From contig NZ_CP031396.1 in assembly GCF_003363755.1 (NCBI RefSeq), positions 3,975,001 through 4,039,000 on the forward strand: a stretch of 64,000 bases of DNA. Reading direction: 5' to 3'. The translations under genes and the position numbers were made by a program. The notes beneath the pieces are model-generated. The model saw nothing but the letters and a program-made list of their open reading frames with translations, did not search any database and was not told where the DNA came from. Shown in pieces: positions 28,438 to 38,910 of the stretch (the stretch's first letter is position 1; every line of letters begins with the position of its first letter). Source of the stretch: Pseudomonas protegens (lineage in GTDB: Bacteria; Pseudomonadota; Gammaproteobacteria; Pseudomonadales; Pseudomonadaceae).

Positions 28438-29397
28438 ATGAAACAGAAAAAAGCCCAATGGCCCTGGCACGTATTGACCGTGCTGGTGCTGATCGGCCTG
28501 GCCGGCGCTCTCTACTACGCCACCTCGCTGATGTCCTACGAATGGCGCTGGAACCGTGTCCCCCAATACTTCGTTTACCAGGCCGAAGAATCCCAGCGGG
28601 CGGCGGAGATCTCCACCGTCGCCGAGGTTGTGCGCCAGGGCGGCAAGGCTCAAGTCACCCTGCGCGGTGACTCGGGTGCCGAGCAGCATCTGAGTGTCGA
28701 TGAAGGCAGCCTGCAGGTGGCTAGCGGCGATGACGTGGCCGAAGGCGACGTGATTGGCGTGACCCGGCATTGGGCGGCGGGCCCCCTGTTGTGGGGCTTG
28801 TGGACCACCTTGTGGCTGTCGGTGGTGTCTGGCGTATTGGGCCTGCTCATCGGCCTTGGCACCGGCCTGTGCCGGCTGTCCAGCAACCCGACCCTGCGCG
28901 ACCTGTCGACGATTTATGTCGAGCTGGTGCGGGGGACGCCGCTGCTGGTGCAGATCTTCATTTTCTATTTCTTCATCGGCACGGTGCTCAACCTGTCCCG
29001 GGAGTTCGCCGGGATCGCTGCGTTGTCGCTGTTTACCGGGGCTTATGTGGCGGAAATCGTCCGTGCCGGGGTGCAGTCCATCACCCGCGGGCAGAACGAA
29101 GCGGCCCGCTCCCTGGGGCTCAGCGCCGGCCAGTCGATGCGTCACGTGGTGCTGCCTCAGGCGTTCAAACGAGTGCTGCCGCCCCTGGCCGGGCAGTTCA
29201 TCAGCCTGGTCAAGGACACTTCGCTGGTGTCGGTGATCGCCATTACCGAGCTGCTCAAGAGCGGCCGGGAAGTCATTACCACCTCGTTCTCGCCGTTCGA
29301 GATCCTGTTCTGTGTGGCGGGCCTGTATTTGTTGATCAACCTGCCGCTGTCGAAGATGGCCAGTCGGCTTGAGCGGAGGCTCGCGCAAAGTGATTGA
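28438..29397 (+). CDS. Amino-acid ABC transporter permease (HisM/GlnP type)
   Basis: This 319-residue permease has an N-terminal membrane helix, then an inserted extracytoplasmic segment of about 85 residues before the usual transporter core. The core holds [20 protein letters not shown], the family motif [18 protein letters not shown] and an EAA loop [20 protein letters not shown]. Most family members are about 220-250 residues, so the N-terminal insertion is the distinguishing feature. Only one permease gene is present, which implies a homodimer. It overlaps the ATPase gene by 8 nt. Confidence 0.92.
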   Translation: MKQKKAQWPWHVLTVLVLIGLAGALYYATSLMSYEWRWNRVPQYFVYQAEESQRAAEISTVAEVVRQGGKAQVTLRGDSGAEQHLSVDEGSLQVASGDDVAEGDVIGVTRHWAAGPLLWGLWTTLWLSVVSGVLGLLIGLGTGLCRLSSNPTLRDLSTIYVELVRGTPLLVQIFIFYFFIGTVLNLSREFAGIAALSLFTGAYVAEIVRAGVQSITRGQNEAARSLGLSAGQSMRHVVLPQAFKRVLPPLAGQFISLVKDTSLVSVIAITELLKSGREVITTSFSPFEILFCVAGLYLLINLPLSKMASRLERRLAQSD

Positions 29398-30124
29398 AGT
29401 CCGCGATCTGGTAAAAGTCTTCGACACCCGCGGCCAGGTGGTGCGTGCGGTGGATAACGTCACCACCCAGGTGGCCAAGGGCGAAGTGCTGGTGGTGATC
29501 GGTCCGTCCGGTTCCGGCAAGTCGACCTTCCTGCGTTGCCTCAATGGCCTGGAAGAGTTCGACTCGGGTTCGGTGAGCATCGACGGCCTGCAACTGGCCG
29601 ATCCAAAGACCGATGTGAACGCCTATCGCCGGGAAGTCGGCATGGTGTTCCAGCATTTCAACCTGTTCCCCCACATGACCGTGCTGGAAAACCTCTGCCT
29701 GGCGCAGAAGGTGGTGCGCAAACGGGGCAAGCAGGAGCGCGAGGCCAAGGCCCTGGCGTTGCTGGAGAAAGTCGGTATCGCACAGAAGGCCCACGAGTTT
29801 CCTTCGCGGCTTTCCGGCGGCCAGCAGCAGCGGGTGGCGATTGCCCGGGCCCTGGCGATGGAGCCCAAGGTCATGCTGTTCGATGAGCCAACCTCGGCCC
29901 TGGACCCGGAAATGGTCGGCGAGGTGCTGGATGTGATGAAGACCCTGGCCCTGGAAGGCATGACCATGGTTTGCGTCACTCACGAGATGGGTTTTGCCCG
30001 GGAAGTGGCGGATCGGGTGCTGTTTTTCGATCACGGCAAGCTGCTGGAAGATGCGGCGCCGGAGGTGTTCTTCGCTGCGCCGAAAGACCCTCGGGCCCAG
30101 GCTTTCCTGCGTCAGGTGCTGTGA
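29390..30124 (+). CDS. Amino-acid ABC transporter ATP-binding protein
   Basis: This 244-residue ATPase of the polar amino-acid importer class starts at a GTG with GGAGG 10 nt upstream. A TTG at 29369 is disfavoured. It contains Walker [11 protein letters not shown]-loop [10 protein letters not shown], signature [16 protein letters not shown], Walker [15 protein letters not shown] and H-loop VTHEMGFA. It should pair with the two preceding genes. A long REP-derived inverted repeat follows the stop, before the convergent chemoreceptor gene. Confidence 0.95.
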   Translation: MIEVRDLVKVFDTRGQVVRAVDNVTTQVAKGEVLVVIGPSGSGKSTFLRCLNGLEEFDSGSVSIDGLQLADPKTDVNAYRREVGMVFQHFNLFPHMTVLENLCLAQKVVRKRGKQEREAKALALLEKVGIAQKAHEFPSRLSGGQQQRVAIARALAMEPKVMLFDEPTSALDPEMVGEVLDVMKTLALEGMTMVCVTHEMGFAREVADRVLFFDHGKLLEDAAPEVFFAAPKDPRAQAFLRQVL

Positions 30125-30127
30125 GGC

Positions 30128-30183
30128 TTTCGCCGGTAATTCGGCTCCTGCAGGGGATGCAGGAGCCGAATTACCGGCGAAGC
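30128..30183. repeat. Long perfect inverted repeat (REPIN-like) between convergent genes
   Basis: Twenty-four-bp perfect arms (left beginning TTCGCCGGTAATTCGGCTCC, right ending in ACCGGCGAA) flank a 5-nt loop GGGGA. The arms carry TAATT in place of the usual REP CTTGCC centre. It fills the gap between the ABC ATPase gene and the chemoreceptor gene and could impede transcription from both sides. Confidence 0.85.
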
Positions 30184-30186
30184 GGG

Positions 30187-32103
30187 TCAGACCCGGAAGC
30201 GCCCCACCAGGCTTTGCAGGTGAATCCCCAGCCGCGCCAGCTCGGCGCTGGAGGCCGCGGTTTCTTCGCTGGCCGATGAAGTCTGTTCAGACACATCACG
30301 CACATTCAACACGCTGCGGTTGATCTCTTCCGCTACCGCGCTCTGCTGCTCGGCTGCCGCGGCGATCTGCTGGTTCATCGCCTGGATGGCCGACACGGTG
30401 CGGGTGATGTTCTCCAGCGACCCCCCGGCCCGGCGGGTCAGTTCAACGCTGCTGTCGGTGAGACTGCGGCTGGTGTCCAGGGTGCTGGCCACTTGCTGGG
30501 TGCCGCTTTGCAGGCCGACGATCAGCTCGGCAATCTCTTCGGTGGATTGCTGGGTGCGCTGGGCAAGACTGCGCACTTCGTCGGCAACCACGGCGAAACC
30601 ACGTCCGGCTTCACCGGCCCGGGCCGCTTCGATGGCGGCGTTGAGGGCCAGCAGGTTGGTCTGCTGGGCCACCGACTTGATGACATCCAGTACGCTGCCG
30701 ATCTTGTCACTTTCCTGCTTGAGGTGGCCCATGGCTTCGGTGGAGTGGCCTACCTCGCTGGCCAGGCGCTCGATCTGGGCAATGGCCTCGTTCACCACGC
30801 GATCACCCTCGCGGGCCTGCTGATCGGCGGCTACAGCGGCCTCTGAGGCTTCTTCGGCATTGCGCGCGACTTCCTGCACCGTGGCGGCCATTTCGTTCAT
30901 GGCCGTGGCCACCTGGTCGGTTTCCACCTTCTGGCTGTTGACCCCGGCGCTGGTCTGCTCGGTGACGGCCGATAACTGTTCGGCGGCGCTGGCGATCTGG
31001 GTCACGCCGTCGCTGATGCCACCGATCAGTTCCCGCAAGCCGAGGGTCATGCGTTGCATGGCTTTCTGCAGTTGGCCAAGTTCATCGTGGCGATCCACTG
31101 CCAGGTTCTGGCTGAGATCGCCGGCAGCCACGCGTTCGGCGGCCTTGAGGGTCTGTTGCAGCGGCTGGATGATCTGTCGAGTGATGGCCCACGAGGCAAT
31201 CAGGCCAAACACCAACGCCAGTACCGTGGCAATCAGCAGGGTGCTCTTGGCCTGGCTGGCATCGCTGTCACGCTTGGCGGTCTGTACGCTGGTCAATTGG
31301 TTGCTCAGTGTCATCAGCCGGTCGCCCTGGGCAGCCATGCGCAGGAGGGCCGCGGCACTGGCCTCTTCGGCGTCGCTGAAGTTGCTGACGGCCGCTCGGT
31401 AGGCTTTAAGCGAGTCGCTGGCCTGCTGCAGGTTGGCAATGTGCTGCTCCGGCAGGCGGGTCGGCAGGCTGGTGAGGTTGTTCAGCGCGTTATCGATGGC
31501 ATCCAGAGCCGGCTGTTTGGCTGCCGGCTTGGCGCTATAGGTGTAGCCACGCACCTGGAAGCGTGCCTGCTGGATCAGTTTGGAGAGGTCGATGACGCTG
31601 TTGAACTGAGCCACGCTGTCGCCTTGCAGCAGCGACTTCTCGACCTCGGTCACACGGGCCACGGCATTGTCGGCACTGGCGCCGAGCTGGGCCCGGGCGG
31701 CCTCGCGGCTGGTAGTGGCGCGGGTCATGTCGGCAAAGGCTTTCTGGTACTCGGCCACGGCGCTCAGTTGCTGATCCAGCATGGCAATGCTTTCAGGTTG
31801 CTGCAGTTGCACACGGGCGGCCCGCAGACCTTCGTCGAGTTGTTTGAGTATGTCGTTGACGGCGGCCGGGCCTTGCTCGCCATGGTGCATCTCGTAGTTG
31901 AGACGGGCGATGCGCAGGTCTTTGGTCATGCCATAGAGCGTGGAGATGTTGCCGAGTTTGTCGCCACGGTCGATCACTCGGCCCAGGCCGGTCCAGCCAG
32001 TGGCGGTGATCAACAGGGTCAGAAGCAGTACCAGGCCGAAGCCGATACCGAGTTTGCGGCTGACGCTTACATTTCCCAGGTTCCTGGCTAGCCAACGGTA
32101 CAT
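30187..32103 (-). CDS. Methyl-accepting chemotaxis protein with helical bimodular (HBM) sensor
   Basis: This 638-residue chemoreceptor has an N-terminal membrane helix (about 20-40), an all-helical periplasmic region of about 240 residues rich in Ala/Gln/Leu, and a second membrane helix ([20 protein letters not shown]). A HAMP domain and a long signalling coiled coil with [20 protein letters not shown] follow. The size and helical nature of the sensor fit the HBM class of McpS/McpQ, which binds TCA-cycle acids; the ligand here is inference only. The start [19 protein letters not shown] is typical for that class. Confidence 0.9.
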   Translation of the reverse strand: MYRWLARNLGNVSVSRKLGIGFGLVLLLTLLITATGWTGLGRVIDRGDKLGNISTLYGMTKDLRIARLNYEMHHGEQGPAAVNDILKQLDEGLRAARVQLQQPESIAMLDQQLSAVAEYQKAFADMTRATTSREAARAQLGASADNAVARVTEVEKSLLQGDSVAQFNSVIDLSKLIQQARFQVRGYTYSAKPAAKQPALDAIDNALNNLTSLPTRLPEQHIANLQQASDSLKAYRAAVSNFSDAEEASAAALLRMAAQGDRLMTLSNQLTSVQTAKRDSDASQAKSTLLIATVLALVFGLIASWAITRQIIQPLQQTLKAAERVAAGDLSQNLAVDRHDELGQLQKAMQRMTLGLRELIGGISDGVTQIASAAEQLSAVTEQTSAGVNSQKVETDQVATAMNEMAATVQEVARNAEEASEAAVAADQQAREGDRVVNEAIAQIERLASEVGHSTEAMGHLKQESDKIGSVLDVIKSVAQQTNLLALNAAIEAARAGEAGRGFAVVADEVRSLAQRTQQSTEEIAELIVGLQSGTQQVASTLDTSRSLTDSSVELTRRAGGSLENITRTVSAIQAMNQQIAAAAEQQSAVAEEINRSVLNVRDVSEQTSSASEETAASSAELARLGIHLQSLVGRFRV

Positions 32104-32226
32104 GCTGCGAACTCCCTTTTAGCAAGATGGGCTTAACCATAGGCTATCGGCGGGAGCGGTGGATTCTGTAGGTAGATGGCTAATTGATATTGCTGGTGAA
32201 AGCTCCGGCTGGTACGGAGCCTTTGC

Positions 32227-32934
32227 TCAAAACAGGCGTGAGAGGAGGGCTGTGACGGCGGTTTCGACCCGCAGGATGCGTTCACCCAGTTGCACCGGTT
32301 GCAGGCCGGCCTTGGCCAACAGATCGATCTCGTAGGGGATCCAGCCACCTTCGGGGCCGATGGCCAGGGTGACCGGTTCATCCAGGCCGCGGGGGCAGGG
32401 CGGGTACTGGCCGGGGTGGCCCACCAGGCCCAGGGTGCCTGCGCTGAGGGCCGGCAGGCGATCCTCGACGAAGGGCTTGAAGCGTTTTTCGATGACCACT
32501 TCAGGTAGCACGCTGTCGCGAGCCTGCTCCAGGCCGAGAATCAGCTGTTCACGAATGGCACCGGGTTCCAGGAACGGGGTTTGCCAGAAGCTCTTTTCCA
32601 CCCGGTAGCTGTTGACCAGCACCAGCCGTGGCACGCCCATGGCGGCGACGGTCTGCAGCACTCGACGAAGCATCTTCGGGCGTGGCAGGGCCAGCACCAT
32701 GGTCAGCGGCAGCTTGGCCGGGGGGGGCTGGTCCAGGGTGATTTGCAGCTCGGCTTCGGTGGCTTCCAGGCGCAGCACCCGGGCTGAACCCATCAGCCCG
32801 CCGACACGCCCGACCCGCAGGCTGTCGCCTACCGCTACCCGATGCACTTCTTGCATATGGGTCAGGCGCCGGTCGCGCAGCACCACTAGGTCGGCCGCGA
32901 TGAAGTCGGCCTCTTCCAGAAGCAGCAGGTTCAC
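32227..32934 (-). CDS. rsmE: 16S rRNA (uracil-1498-N3)-methyltransferase
   Basis: RsmE methylates U1498 of 16S rRNA using S-adenosylmethionine. The 235-residue product has an N-terminal PUA-like part ([17 protein letters not shown]) and a C-terminal SPOUT trefoil knot. The latter contains [30 protein letters not shown] and the cofactor loop LAIGPEGGW. Its start overlaps the tatC stop by 4 nt, so it is translationally coupled to the Tat operon. Confidence 0.95.
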   Translation of the reverse strand: MNLLLLEEADFIAADLVVLRDRRLTHMQEVHRVAVGDSLRVGRVGGLMGSARVLRLEATEAELQITLDQPPPAKLPLTMVLALPRPKMLRRVLQTVAAMGVPRLVLVNSYRVEKSFWQTPFLEPGAIREQLILGLEQARDSVLPEVVIEKRFKPFVEDRLPALSAGTLGLVGHPGQYPPCPRGLDEPVTLAIGPEGGWIPYEIDLLAKAGLQPVQLGERILRVETAVTALLSRLF

Positions 32935-33725
32935 GCTTGGGTCGCTGGCGGCTGGTCGTTGTGATCGTCAGCCGGGGCATCGTCCGGGTGGTCGCCGCGC
33001 TTGCTGATCAGCCCGCCAAACAGCACGCCGATTTCGAACAGCAGCCACATGGGCACGGCCAGCAGGGTCTGGGAGAAGATATCCGGCGGGGTGAGAATCA
33101 TGCCCACCACAAAGCAGCCAATGATCACGTAAGGCCGGATCTTCCTCAGGTAGGCCACGTTGACCACGCCGATCCACACCAGCAGCACCACCGCCACCGG
33201 GATTTCGAAAGCCACGCCGAAGGCGAAGAACAGGGTCATGACGAAATCGAGGTAGCTGGTGATGTCGGTCATCATCTCCACGCCGGCCGGGGTGGCGGCA
33301 GCGAAGAACTTGAAGATCAGCGGAAACACCAGGAAGTAGGCGAAGGCCATGCCGATGTAGAACAGCAGGATGCTCGACACCAACAGCGGTACGGCGATGC
33401 GCTTCTCATGCTTGTACAGCCCGGGGGCGATAAAGCCCCAGATCTGATGCAGGATCACCGGGATCGCCAGGAACAGCGAGACCATCATGGTCAGTTTCAG
33501 CGGGGTGAGAAATGGCGAGGCGACGTCGGTGGCGATCATCGTCGCACCCACCGGCAGGTACTGGCGCAGTGGCGTGGAGACGATGGTGTAGATCTGCTGG
33601 GTGAAGGCGAACAACCCGGCGAAGATGATGAAGATCGCCGCTACGCAGCGCAGCAGGCGGGTACGCAGCTCGGTGAGGTGCGACACCAGCGGCATGTGTT
33701 GGTCGTTCTCTGGGATATCGCTCAT
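32931..33725 (-). CDS. tatC: Sec-independent protein translocase TatC
   Basis: TatC is the inner-membrane receptor for twin-arginine signal peptides. The 264-residue protein has the conserved cytosolic N-terminus [15 protein letters not shown], six hydrophobic segments, and the first periplasmic loop with [21 protein letters not shown]. The Pro and Glu residues used for signal-peptide contact are present. The C-terminal tail is acidic and Asp/Pro-rich. It overlaps tatB by 4 nt and rsmE by 4 nt. Confidence 0.97.
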   Translation of the reverse strand: MSDIPENDQHMPLVSHLTELRTRLLRCVAAIFIIFAGLFAFTQQIYTIVSTPLRQYLPVGATMIATDVASPFLTPLKLTMMVSLFLAIPVILHQIWGFIAPGLYKHEKRIAVPLLVSSILLFYIGMAFAYFLVFPLIFKFFAAATPAGVEMMTDITSYLDFVMTLFFAFGVAFEIPVAVVLLVWIGVVNVAYLRKIRPYVIIGCFVVGMILTPPDIFSQTLLAVPMWLLFEIGVLFGGLISKRGDHPDDAPADDHNDQPPATQA

Positions 33726-34162
33726 GGGGCTCGCGGCGGCAAAGTGGGGTCGTGGGGGGCCGTGGTGGCGGGTGTCGCCACCGGGGCCGCAGGCTCGGCA
33801 ATCGGAGTCGTTGGCAGCGGCGCTTCGGTCACCGGGGCCGTTTCAGCTACCGGCGCAGAGCTTGGCGAGTGAATCGTCTGCTCGGCAATCGGTTCGACCG
33901 GAGTCGGTTGCTGCTGGGTCGGAGCGAGGATCTTCCGCGCTTCCTGCTCCAGGGACAGAATGTGCTCGTTGTGCAGTTGCCGGCGGATTTCGTCGGCCCC
34001 GATTTCACGTTCAACTTCCTGTTTTATCGCGTTGAAGCTGCGCTTCAGGCGCCCGACCCACAGGCCGGCGGTACGCGCCGCGCCAGGCAGGCGCTCGGGG
34101 CCGAGCACCAGCAGGGCCACCAGGCCCACCAGCAGCAGTTCAGAGAAGCTGATACCAAACAT
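33722..34162 (-). CDS. tatB: Sec-independent protein translocase TatB
   Basis: TatB pairs with TatC in the substrate-receptor complex. The 146-residue protein has the typical short membrane helix ([20 protein letters not shown]), the GPERLP hinge, an amphipathic helix (about residues 25-60) and a long Pro/Thr/Ala-rich tail of low complexity. Its start lies 10 nt after the tatA stop. Confidence 0.95.
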   Translation of the reverse strand: MFGISFSELLLVGLVALLVLGPERLPGAARTAGLWVGRLKRSFNAIKQEVEREIGADEIRRQLHNEHILSLEQEARKILAPTQQQPTPVEPIAEQTIHSPSSAPVAETAPVTEAPLPTTPIAEPAAPVATPATTAPHDPTLPPRAP

Positions 34163-34172
34163 TAGTCAGTGC

Positions 34173-34454
34173 TCACGAGTCTTTGCGGGTCGGCTCTTCG
34201 ACTTTTTGTGCCTGCACATCGATGGTGTGCGGCTGGTTCAGCGGAGCGCTTTGTTGTGGCTGAACCGGTGGCACGGGCTGTGCCGCTGGGGGTACTACGG
34301 GCTCGGCGGGCTTTTCGTCGTCGTTCATGGCCTTGCGAAAGCCCTTGATCGATTCGCCAACGTCGGTGCCCAGGTTCTTGAGCTTCTTGGTGCCAAATAC
34401 CAGTACCACGACCACCAGGATGACGACCCAGTGTTTCCAGTCAAAAATGCCCAT
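34173..34454 (-). CDS. tatA: Sec-independent protein translocase TatA
   Basis: TatA oligomers form the export pathway for folded proteins. The start at 34454 has a strong GAGGAAA box and gives 93 residues; a longer reading up to 34619 would run through hisE. The product begins [20 protein letters not shown], followed by the FGTKKL hinge and amphipathic helix ([15 protein letters not shown]). Its tail is Pro/Gln-rich. It follows hisE by 25 nt in a hisI-hisE-tatABC-rsmE run. Confidence 0.95.
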   Translation of the reverse strand: MGIFDWKHWVVILVVVVLVFGTKKLKNLGTDVGESIKGFRKAMNDDEKPAEPVVPPAAQPVPPVQPQQSAPLNQPHTIDVQAQKVEEPTRKDS

Positions 34455-34479
34455 GCTGCGTTTCCTCTTAGAAAGTTGT

Positions 34480-34812
34480 TCAGGCGGACGGACGCGAGGC
34501 TTTCTCGGCGTGTCCAGACAGACCGAAGCGGCGATCCAGTTCATCGAGCACGGCCTGGGGGTGCTGACCCAACTGCGCCAGCATGACCAGGGTATGGAAC
34601 CACAGGTCTGCGGTTTCATAGATCACATCGCTGCAGTCACCGCTGATGGCGGCGTCCTTGGCGGCGATGATGGTTTCCACCGATTCTTCACCGACTTTTT
34701 CCAGAATCTTGTTCAGCCCCTTGTGATATAGGCTGGCCACATAGGAGCTGTCGGCTGCGGCGTCTTTACGCTCTTCCAGCACTTGGGCCAGACGGGTGAG
34801 GGTATCGCTCAT
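34480..34812 (-). CDS. hisE: Phosphoribosyl-ATP pyrophosphatase
   Basis: HisE hydrolyses phosphoribosyl-ATP to phosphoribosyl-AMP, step 2 of histidine biosynthesis. The start at 34812 gives 110 residues beginning [16 protein letters not shown]. Conserved metal-binding acids occur in [15 protein letters not shown] and YETADLWFH. It is a separate protein here, unlike the fused HisIE of enterics. It begins 1 nt after the hisI stop. Confidence 0.96.
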   Translation of the reverse strand: MSDTLTRLAQVLEERKDAAADSSYVASLYHKGLNKILEKVGEESVETIIAAKDAAISGDCSDVIYETADLWFHTLVMLAQLGQHPQAVLDELDRRFGLSGHAEKASRPSA

Positions 34813-34813
34813 G

Positions 34814-35206
34814 TCAGTGTCCTGCAGAATAAATCGCGTGCGGGTCCTTGAGGACCGGTTCGACGGTTTTCCACTCGCCGTCTTCGTAGACGCGGTAGAA
34901 ACAGCTGTGGCGGCCGGTGTGACAGGCAATATCGCCGATCTGCTCGACCATCAGGATGATCACGTCAGCGTCGCAGTCCAGGCGCATTTCATGCAGCTTC
35001 TGCACGTGCCCGGACTCTTCGCCCTTGCGCCATAGCTTGCCACGGGAACGTGACCAATAGATGGCGCGGTTCTCGGCAGCGGTCAGGCTCAAGGCCTCGC
35101 GGTTCATCCAGGCCATCATCAGCACGCGCCCGGTCTTGTGATCCTGGGCGATGGCCGGCACCAGGCCGTGCGCATCCCATTTGATCTGGTCCAGCCAATC
35201 TTTCAT
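34814..35206 (-). CDS. hisI: Phosphoribosyl-AMP cyclohydrolase
   Basis: HisI opens the adenine ring of phosphoribosyl-AMP, step 3 of histidine biosynthesis. The ATG at 35206 (GGAG upstream) gives 130 residues starting [11 protein letters not shown]; a TTG at 35221 is disfavoured. Metal-binding residues lie in [15 protein letters not shown] and in [11 protein letters not shown]. It precedes hisE almost without a gap. The other his genes are not in this window. Confidence 0.96.
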   Translation of the reverse strand: MKDWLDQIKWDAHGLVPAIAQDHKTGRVLMMAWMNREALSLTAAENRAIYWSRSRGKLWRKGEESGHVQKLHEMRLDCDADVIILMVEQIGDIACHTGRHSCFYRVYEDGEWKTVEPVLKDPHAIYSAGH

Positions 35207-35286
35207 TTTCGACTCCGACAACCGGGCTCAACCCGCTGGTGACGCCTCGGCGATTTCGACAGTTTGCCAGCAGGTCGCGCCACTGG

Positions 35287-36891
35287 CTATCGGCGAACGA
35301 TCAGATACAAACCCACCGCAATCATGATGCCGGCAGGCCAGTGGCCCAGCTCATGCAGCGGACCTCCGGCGGCCAGAACGGCGCCGCCACCCAGATGGGC
35401 GGTGCCCAGCAGGCGCAGGAACCAGTCGTCTTTGCGCTTGTGCCAGGGCGCCGGAGGGTTGGCGGCATGGGGCTGCGACATGCGTTCCAGCAGGTCGCGG
35501 GTCATGTTGGCCAGGTGGGGGAGCTGTTCGATCTGGTTGTGGATATTGCCGAACACGGCTTTCGGACTGACCCGTTCGCGCATCCAGCGTTCGAGGAAAG
35601 GTTGCGCGGTGTTCCACAGGTCCAGGTCCGGATACAGCTGGCGGCCCAGGCCCTCGATGTTGAGCAGGGTCTTCTGCAGCAGCACCAGCTGCGGCTGCAC
35701 TTCCATGTTGAAGCGCCGGGCGGTCTGGAACAGGCGCATCAGTACCTGGCCAAAGGAAATGTCCTTCAACGGCTTTTCGAAGATCGGCTCGCACACGGTG
35801 CGAATCGCCGCCTCGAATTCGTTGAGCTTGGTTTCCGCCGGGACCCAGCCGGAATCAATGTGCAACTGGGCCACGCGGCGGTAGTCGCGCTTGAAGAAGG
35901 CGAACAGGTTGCGCGCCAGGTAGTCCTGGTCTTCCGGGGTCAGGCTGCCGACGATGCCGCAGTCGATGGCAATGTACTGCGGGCTCCAGGGCTGCACGGT
36001 GCTGACGAAGATGTTGCCCGGGTGCATGTCGGCGTGGAAGAAACTGTCGCGGAACACCTGGGTGAAGAAGATCTCCACACCGCGCTCGGCGAGCATCTTC
36101 ATGTCGGTGCGCTGGTCGGCCAGGGTTGCCAGATCGGTCACCTGGATGCCGTAGATGCGCTCCATCACCAGCACTTTCGGCCGGCACCAGTCCCAGTAGA
36201 CCTGGGGCACATACAGCAGCGGCGAGCCTTCGAAGTTGCGCTTGAGCTGGCTGGCGTTGGCCGCCTCGCGCAGCAGGTCGAGCTCGTCGTAGATGGTTTT
36301 CTCGTAGTCGCTGACCACGTCCACCGGGTGCAGCAGGCGCGCGTCGGCCGAAAGCTTTTCCGCGGCGCGGGCGAGAATGAATAGCCACGCCAGGTCTTGG
36401 GCGATGATTGGCTTGAGCCCGGGGCGGATCACCTTGACCACCACTTCTTCACCGGTCTTGAGCTTGGCGGCGTGGACCTGGGCCACCGAGGCCGAGGCCA
36501 GCGGCTCGATGTCGAAGCGGCTGAACACGTCGCTGATCTTTTTGCCCAGTTGCTCTTCGATCAGGGCCACGGATTTCTGTGAATCGAACGGTGGCACCCG
36601 GTCCTGCAGCAGCATCAGTTCGTCGGCGATGTCTTCCGGCAGCAGGTCGCGGCGGGTGGAGAGGATCTGCCCGAACTTGATGAAGATCGGCCCCAGGTCT
36701 TGCAGCGCCAGGCGCAGCCGGGCGCCGCGGCTCAGTTCCAGCGGCTTGCGCGGGAACCAGCGCCAGGGCAGGGCGAAGCGCAGGGCCAGGAGAAACCAGG
36801 GCAGAGGCAGGGCAAACAGCAGGTCATCGAGGCGGTAACGGATCACGACGCGCTGGATGCGCAACAGACGGCGGACGGCAAGCAGCTTCAT
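35287..36891 (-). CDS. ubiB: Ubiquinone biosynthesis accessory kinase-like protein UbiB
   Basis: UbiB is a membrane-anchored atypical kinase/ATPase of the ABC1/ADCK family, needed for the hydroxylation steps of ubiquinone synthesis. The 534-residue product has the diagnostic KxGQ motif ([16 protein letters not shown]), the Ala-rich loop [11 protein letters not shown] replacing a normal P-loop, and VMERIYGIQ. The catalytic loop region [13 protein letters not shown] and IDCGIVG follow. Two C-terminal membrane helices ([13 protein letters not shown] and the last 20 residues) anchor it. It overlaps ubiJ by 4 nt. Confidence 0.97.
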   Translation of the reverse strand: MKLLAVRRLLRIQRVVIRYRLDDLLFALPLPWFLLALRFALPWRWFPRKPLELSRGARLRLALQDLGPIFIKFGQILSTRRDLLPEDIADELMLLQDRVPPFDSQKSVALIEEQLGKKISDVFSRFDIEPLASASVAQVHAAKLKTGEEVVVKVIRPGLKPIIAQDLAWLFILARAAEKLSADARLLHPVDVVSDYEKTIYDELDLLREAANASQLKRNFEGSPLLYVPQVYWDWCRPKVLVMERIYGIQVTDLATLADQRTDMKMLAERGVEIFFTQVFRDSFFHADMHPGNIFVSTVQPWSPQYIAIDCGIVGSLTPEDQDYLARNLFAFFKRDYRRVAQLHIDSGWVPAETKLNEFEAAIRTVCEPIFEKPLKDISFGQVLMRLFQTARRFNMEVQPQLVLLQKTLLNIEGLGRQLYPDLDLWNTAQPFLERWMRERVSPKAVFGNIHNQIEQLPHLANMTRDLLERMSQPHAANPPAPWHKRKDDWFLRLLGTAHLGGGAVLAAGGPLHELGHWPAGIMIAVGLYLIVRR

Positions 36892-37511
36892 GCGTTATCG
36901 CTTGGGTCAAGGGAGCGGGAAAGGCGCTCGAAGCGCGCCTCGAGACGTTCCAGGTCGAGTTTGGCCTGATCCAGCTCACGAAAACGCGCTTCGGCTTCGC
37001 GCTGGCCCACCAGGGTGCGCGATTCTTCGGCGAGGAATTCGGCGAGGTTCTGATTCAGGCTGGCAAATCCTTGCTGATACCAGCGGGCGCGGCTGCGCAC
37101 ATGGCCACTGAACAGTTGGGTGGCCACGGGGCCCAGCCACCGGGACAGTTCGTATTCCCAGTCCAGCTCCAGGTCCTGGAGGATGGCCGCCAGGTCCAGC
37201 AGCACGCCGCTGTCGCCTTCCAGCTCTACTTCGGGGCTGTGCAGGATCGCGGTCTTGTCCTTGCTCAGTGCCAGGCGCATCAGGCTTGAAGCCGGTGCAC
37301 GGAGGGTGCAGTCAGGGTCCGCAGCCCACTGGGAGGCCAGCATCAGGCCTTCGTCGCTGGGCAGGATGAACAGCTGCAATGCCGGGTTGCGGCAATCCAC
37401 TGCGATCACCTTGCCATTGAGGTGCTGCAGGCGCGGCAGGGCCGTACTGTCCAGACGCAACACCCGATTGATGCCGGTCTCGACGCTGGCGAGCAAGCCG
37501 CTGAGCAACAT
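36888..37511 (-). CDS. ubiJ: Ubiquinone biosynthesis accessory factor UbiJ (SCP2 domain)
   Basis: UbiJ is a lipid-binding scaffold of the soluble ubiquinone-synthesis complex. The 207-residue product has an N-terminal SCP2-like domain (about residues 15-115) with [10 protein letters not shown] and a C-terminal coiled-coil-prone stretch rich in Arg/Glu/Leu ([14 protein letters not shown]). It overlaps ubiB by 4 nt and ubiE by 1 nt, the ubiE-ubiJ-ubiB order usual in gamma-proteobacteria. Confidence 0.94.
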   Translation of the reverse strand: MLLSGLLASVETGINRVLRLDSTALPRLQHLNGKVIAVDCRNPALQLFILPSDEGLMLASQWAADPDCTLRAPASSLMRLALSKDKTAILHSPEVELEGDSGVLLDLAAILQDLELDWEYELSRWLGPVATQLFSGHVRSRARWYQQGFASLNQNLAEFLAEESRTLVGQREAEARFRELDQAKLDLERLEARFERLSRSLDPSDNA

Positions 37512-38281
37512 CAGGGCTTGATGCCGCGGTGCAGGGCGACGATGCCTGCGGTCATGTTGTGATAGGTCACGCGGTCGAAACCGGCCTCGACCATCATCGA
37601 CTTCAGGGTTTCCTGGTTGGGGTGCATGCGGATCGATTCGGCCAGGTAGCGATAGCTCTCCGAGTCGTTGGTGATCAGCTTGCCGGCCAGGGGCATGAAG
37701 GCGAACGAATAGGCGTCGTAGACCTTGGACATCAGCGCGTTGGTCGGCTTGGAGAACTCCAGCACCAACAGCCGGCCGCCGGGCTTGAGCACTCGCAGCA
37801 TGGAGCGCAGGGCGTCTTCTTTATGGGTGACGTTGCGCAGGCCGAAGGCGATGGTCACGCAGTCGAAATGGTTGTCCGGGAAGGGCAGTTTTTCCGCATC
37901 GGCCTGGACGAATTCGACGTTGCCGGCCACACCCAGGTCCAGCAGGCGGTCGCGACCGACCTTGAGCATGGACTCGTTGATGTCGGCCAGTACCACTTGG
38001 CCAGTAGGGCCTACCAGGTGGGAGAAGCGCTTGGTCAGGTCGCCAGTGCCGCCCGCGATGTCCAGTACGCGATTGCCGGCGCGTACGCCCGACAGCTCGA
38101 TGGTGAAGCGTTTCCACAAACGGTGCATGCCGCCGGACAGTACGTCATTCATCAGGTCGTACTTAGCCGCTACCGAGTGGAACACTTCTGCGACTTTTTC
38201 CGCCTTCTGGCTTTCAGGAACGTTCTTGAAGCCGAAGTGCGTGGTGGGTTCGGCATCGCTGCCTTTGCGCTGATCAGTCAT
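37511..38281 (-). CDS. ubiE: Ubiquinone/menaquinone C-methyltransferase UbiE
   Basis: UbiE C-methylates the demethoxy-quinol intermediate of ubiquinone synthesis using S-adenosylmethionine. The start at 38281 gives 256 residues ([19 protein letters not shown]). It shows the SAM-binding [12 protein letters not shown], the family motif [19 protein letters not shown] and the later [17 protein letters not shown]. An upstream extension to 38437 would run into the divergent promoter region and is rejected. It leads the ubiE-ubiJ-ubiB operon. Confidence 0.97.
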   Translation of the reverse strand: MTDQRKGSDAEPTTHFGFKNVPESQKAEKVAEVFHSVAAKYDLMNDVLSGGMHRLWKRFTIELSGVRAGNRVLDIAGGTGDLTKRFSHLVGPTGQVVLADINESMLKVGRDRLLDLGVAGNVEFVQADAEKLPFPDNHFDCVTIAFGLRNVTHKEDALRSMLRVLKPGGRLLVLEFSKPTNALMSKVYDAYSFAFMPLAGKLITNDSESYRYLAESIRMHPNQETLKSMMVEAGFDRVTYHNMTAGIVALHRGIKP

Positions 38282-38436
38282 ATCGCTGTCACCAAAAGAG
38301 AATGCGCGACATTCTAATGCCGGTGGCGGTCTTTGTCTTGGCAAGGCTGAATGTAAGATAGCGATCCGCCGGGACGTTTTGACGCACTCAGGGTCAAGAT
38401 GCTTCAGGCAAGTCCCGAAACAGCAGGAGTCCTTCA

Positions 38437-38712
38437 ATGGCCCGTATTAGTGTTGAACGTGCCCATGGCCTGGGTAAGCAGGTGGCCCGTGAAAAGGCTG
38501 ACAAACTGGCGCAGAAACTCGCCGATCAGTATGGCCTGGAGCCGCAATGGGCAGGGGATACCCTGAATCTCAAGCGCTCAGGCGTCAAAGGCGCGGTGCA
38601 TGTGGGCGAAGAATCGATCCGTATCGATGTGGAACTGGGGCTGTTGATGTCCGCCATGAGCGGCACCATCAAGTCGGAAATCGAAAAGGCCCTGGACAAG
38701 GCCCTGACCTGA
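38437..38712 (+). CDS. Putative polyhydroxyalkanoic-acid system protein (PHA_gran_rgn family)
   Basis: This 91-residue soluble protein, beginning [20 protein letters not shown], belongs to the small PHA_gran_rgn family usually found beside pha genes. Its function is undetermined. The ATG has CAGGAG upstream. The gene is divergent from ubiE and lies just before phaI, with a REPIN between, so a link to PHA granules is suggested only by context. Confidence 0.85.
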   Translation: MARISVERAHGLGKQVAREKADKLAQKLADQYGLEPQWAGDTLNLKRSGVKGAVHVGEESIRIDVELGLLMSAMSGTIKSEIEKALDKALT

Positions 38713-38720
38713 GTCCACCC

Positions 38721-38799
38721 GCAGGAGCCGGCTTGTCGGCGCATCGCAGGCACTGCAACGGTGCCAGGCAAAGCGCATCGCCGGCCAGCAGGCTCCTAC
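38721..38799. repeat. REPIN upstream of phaI
   Basis: The direct half GCAGGAGCCGGCTTGTCGGC starts at 38721. The inverted half ends CCAGCAGGCTCCTAC at 38799. It ends only 9 nt before the predicted -35 of the phaI promoter. Confidence 0.85.
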
Positions 38800-38807
38800 A
38801 TGATTTG

Positions 38808-38836
38808 ATGACATTCGTTAGGGTGCCGATTCTAAT
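38808..38836 (+). promoter_or_regulatory. Predicted sigma-70 promoter of phaI-phaF
   Basis: The -35 box ATGACA (38808-38813) and -10 box TCTAAT (38831-38836) are 17 nt apart, each matching five of six consensus bases. Transcription would begin near 38843, about 68 nt before the phaI ATG. PhaD is known to act at the phaI promoter in P. putida. Confidence 0.55.
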
Positions 38837-38910
38837 TTTTCTCTTTAGGTTGTGCCTCAGGTCCTCTTTCCGAGGGCAGTTCCTCAAACCTTCTGCGCGT
38901 GAGGTGCACC

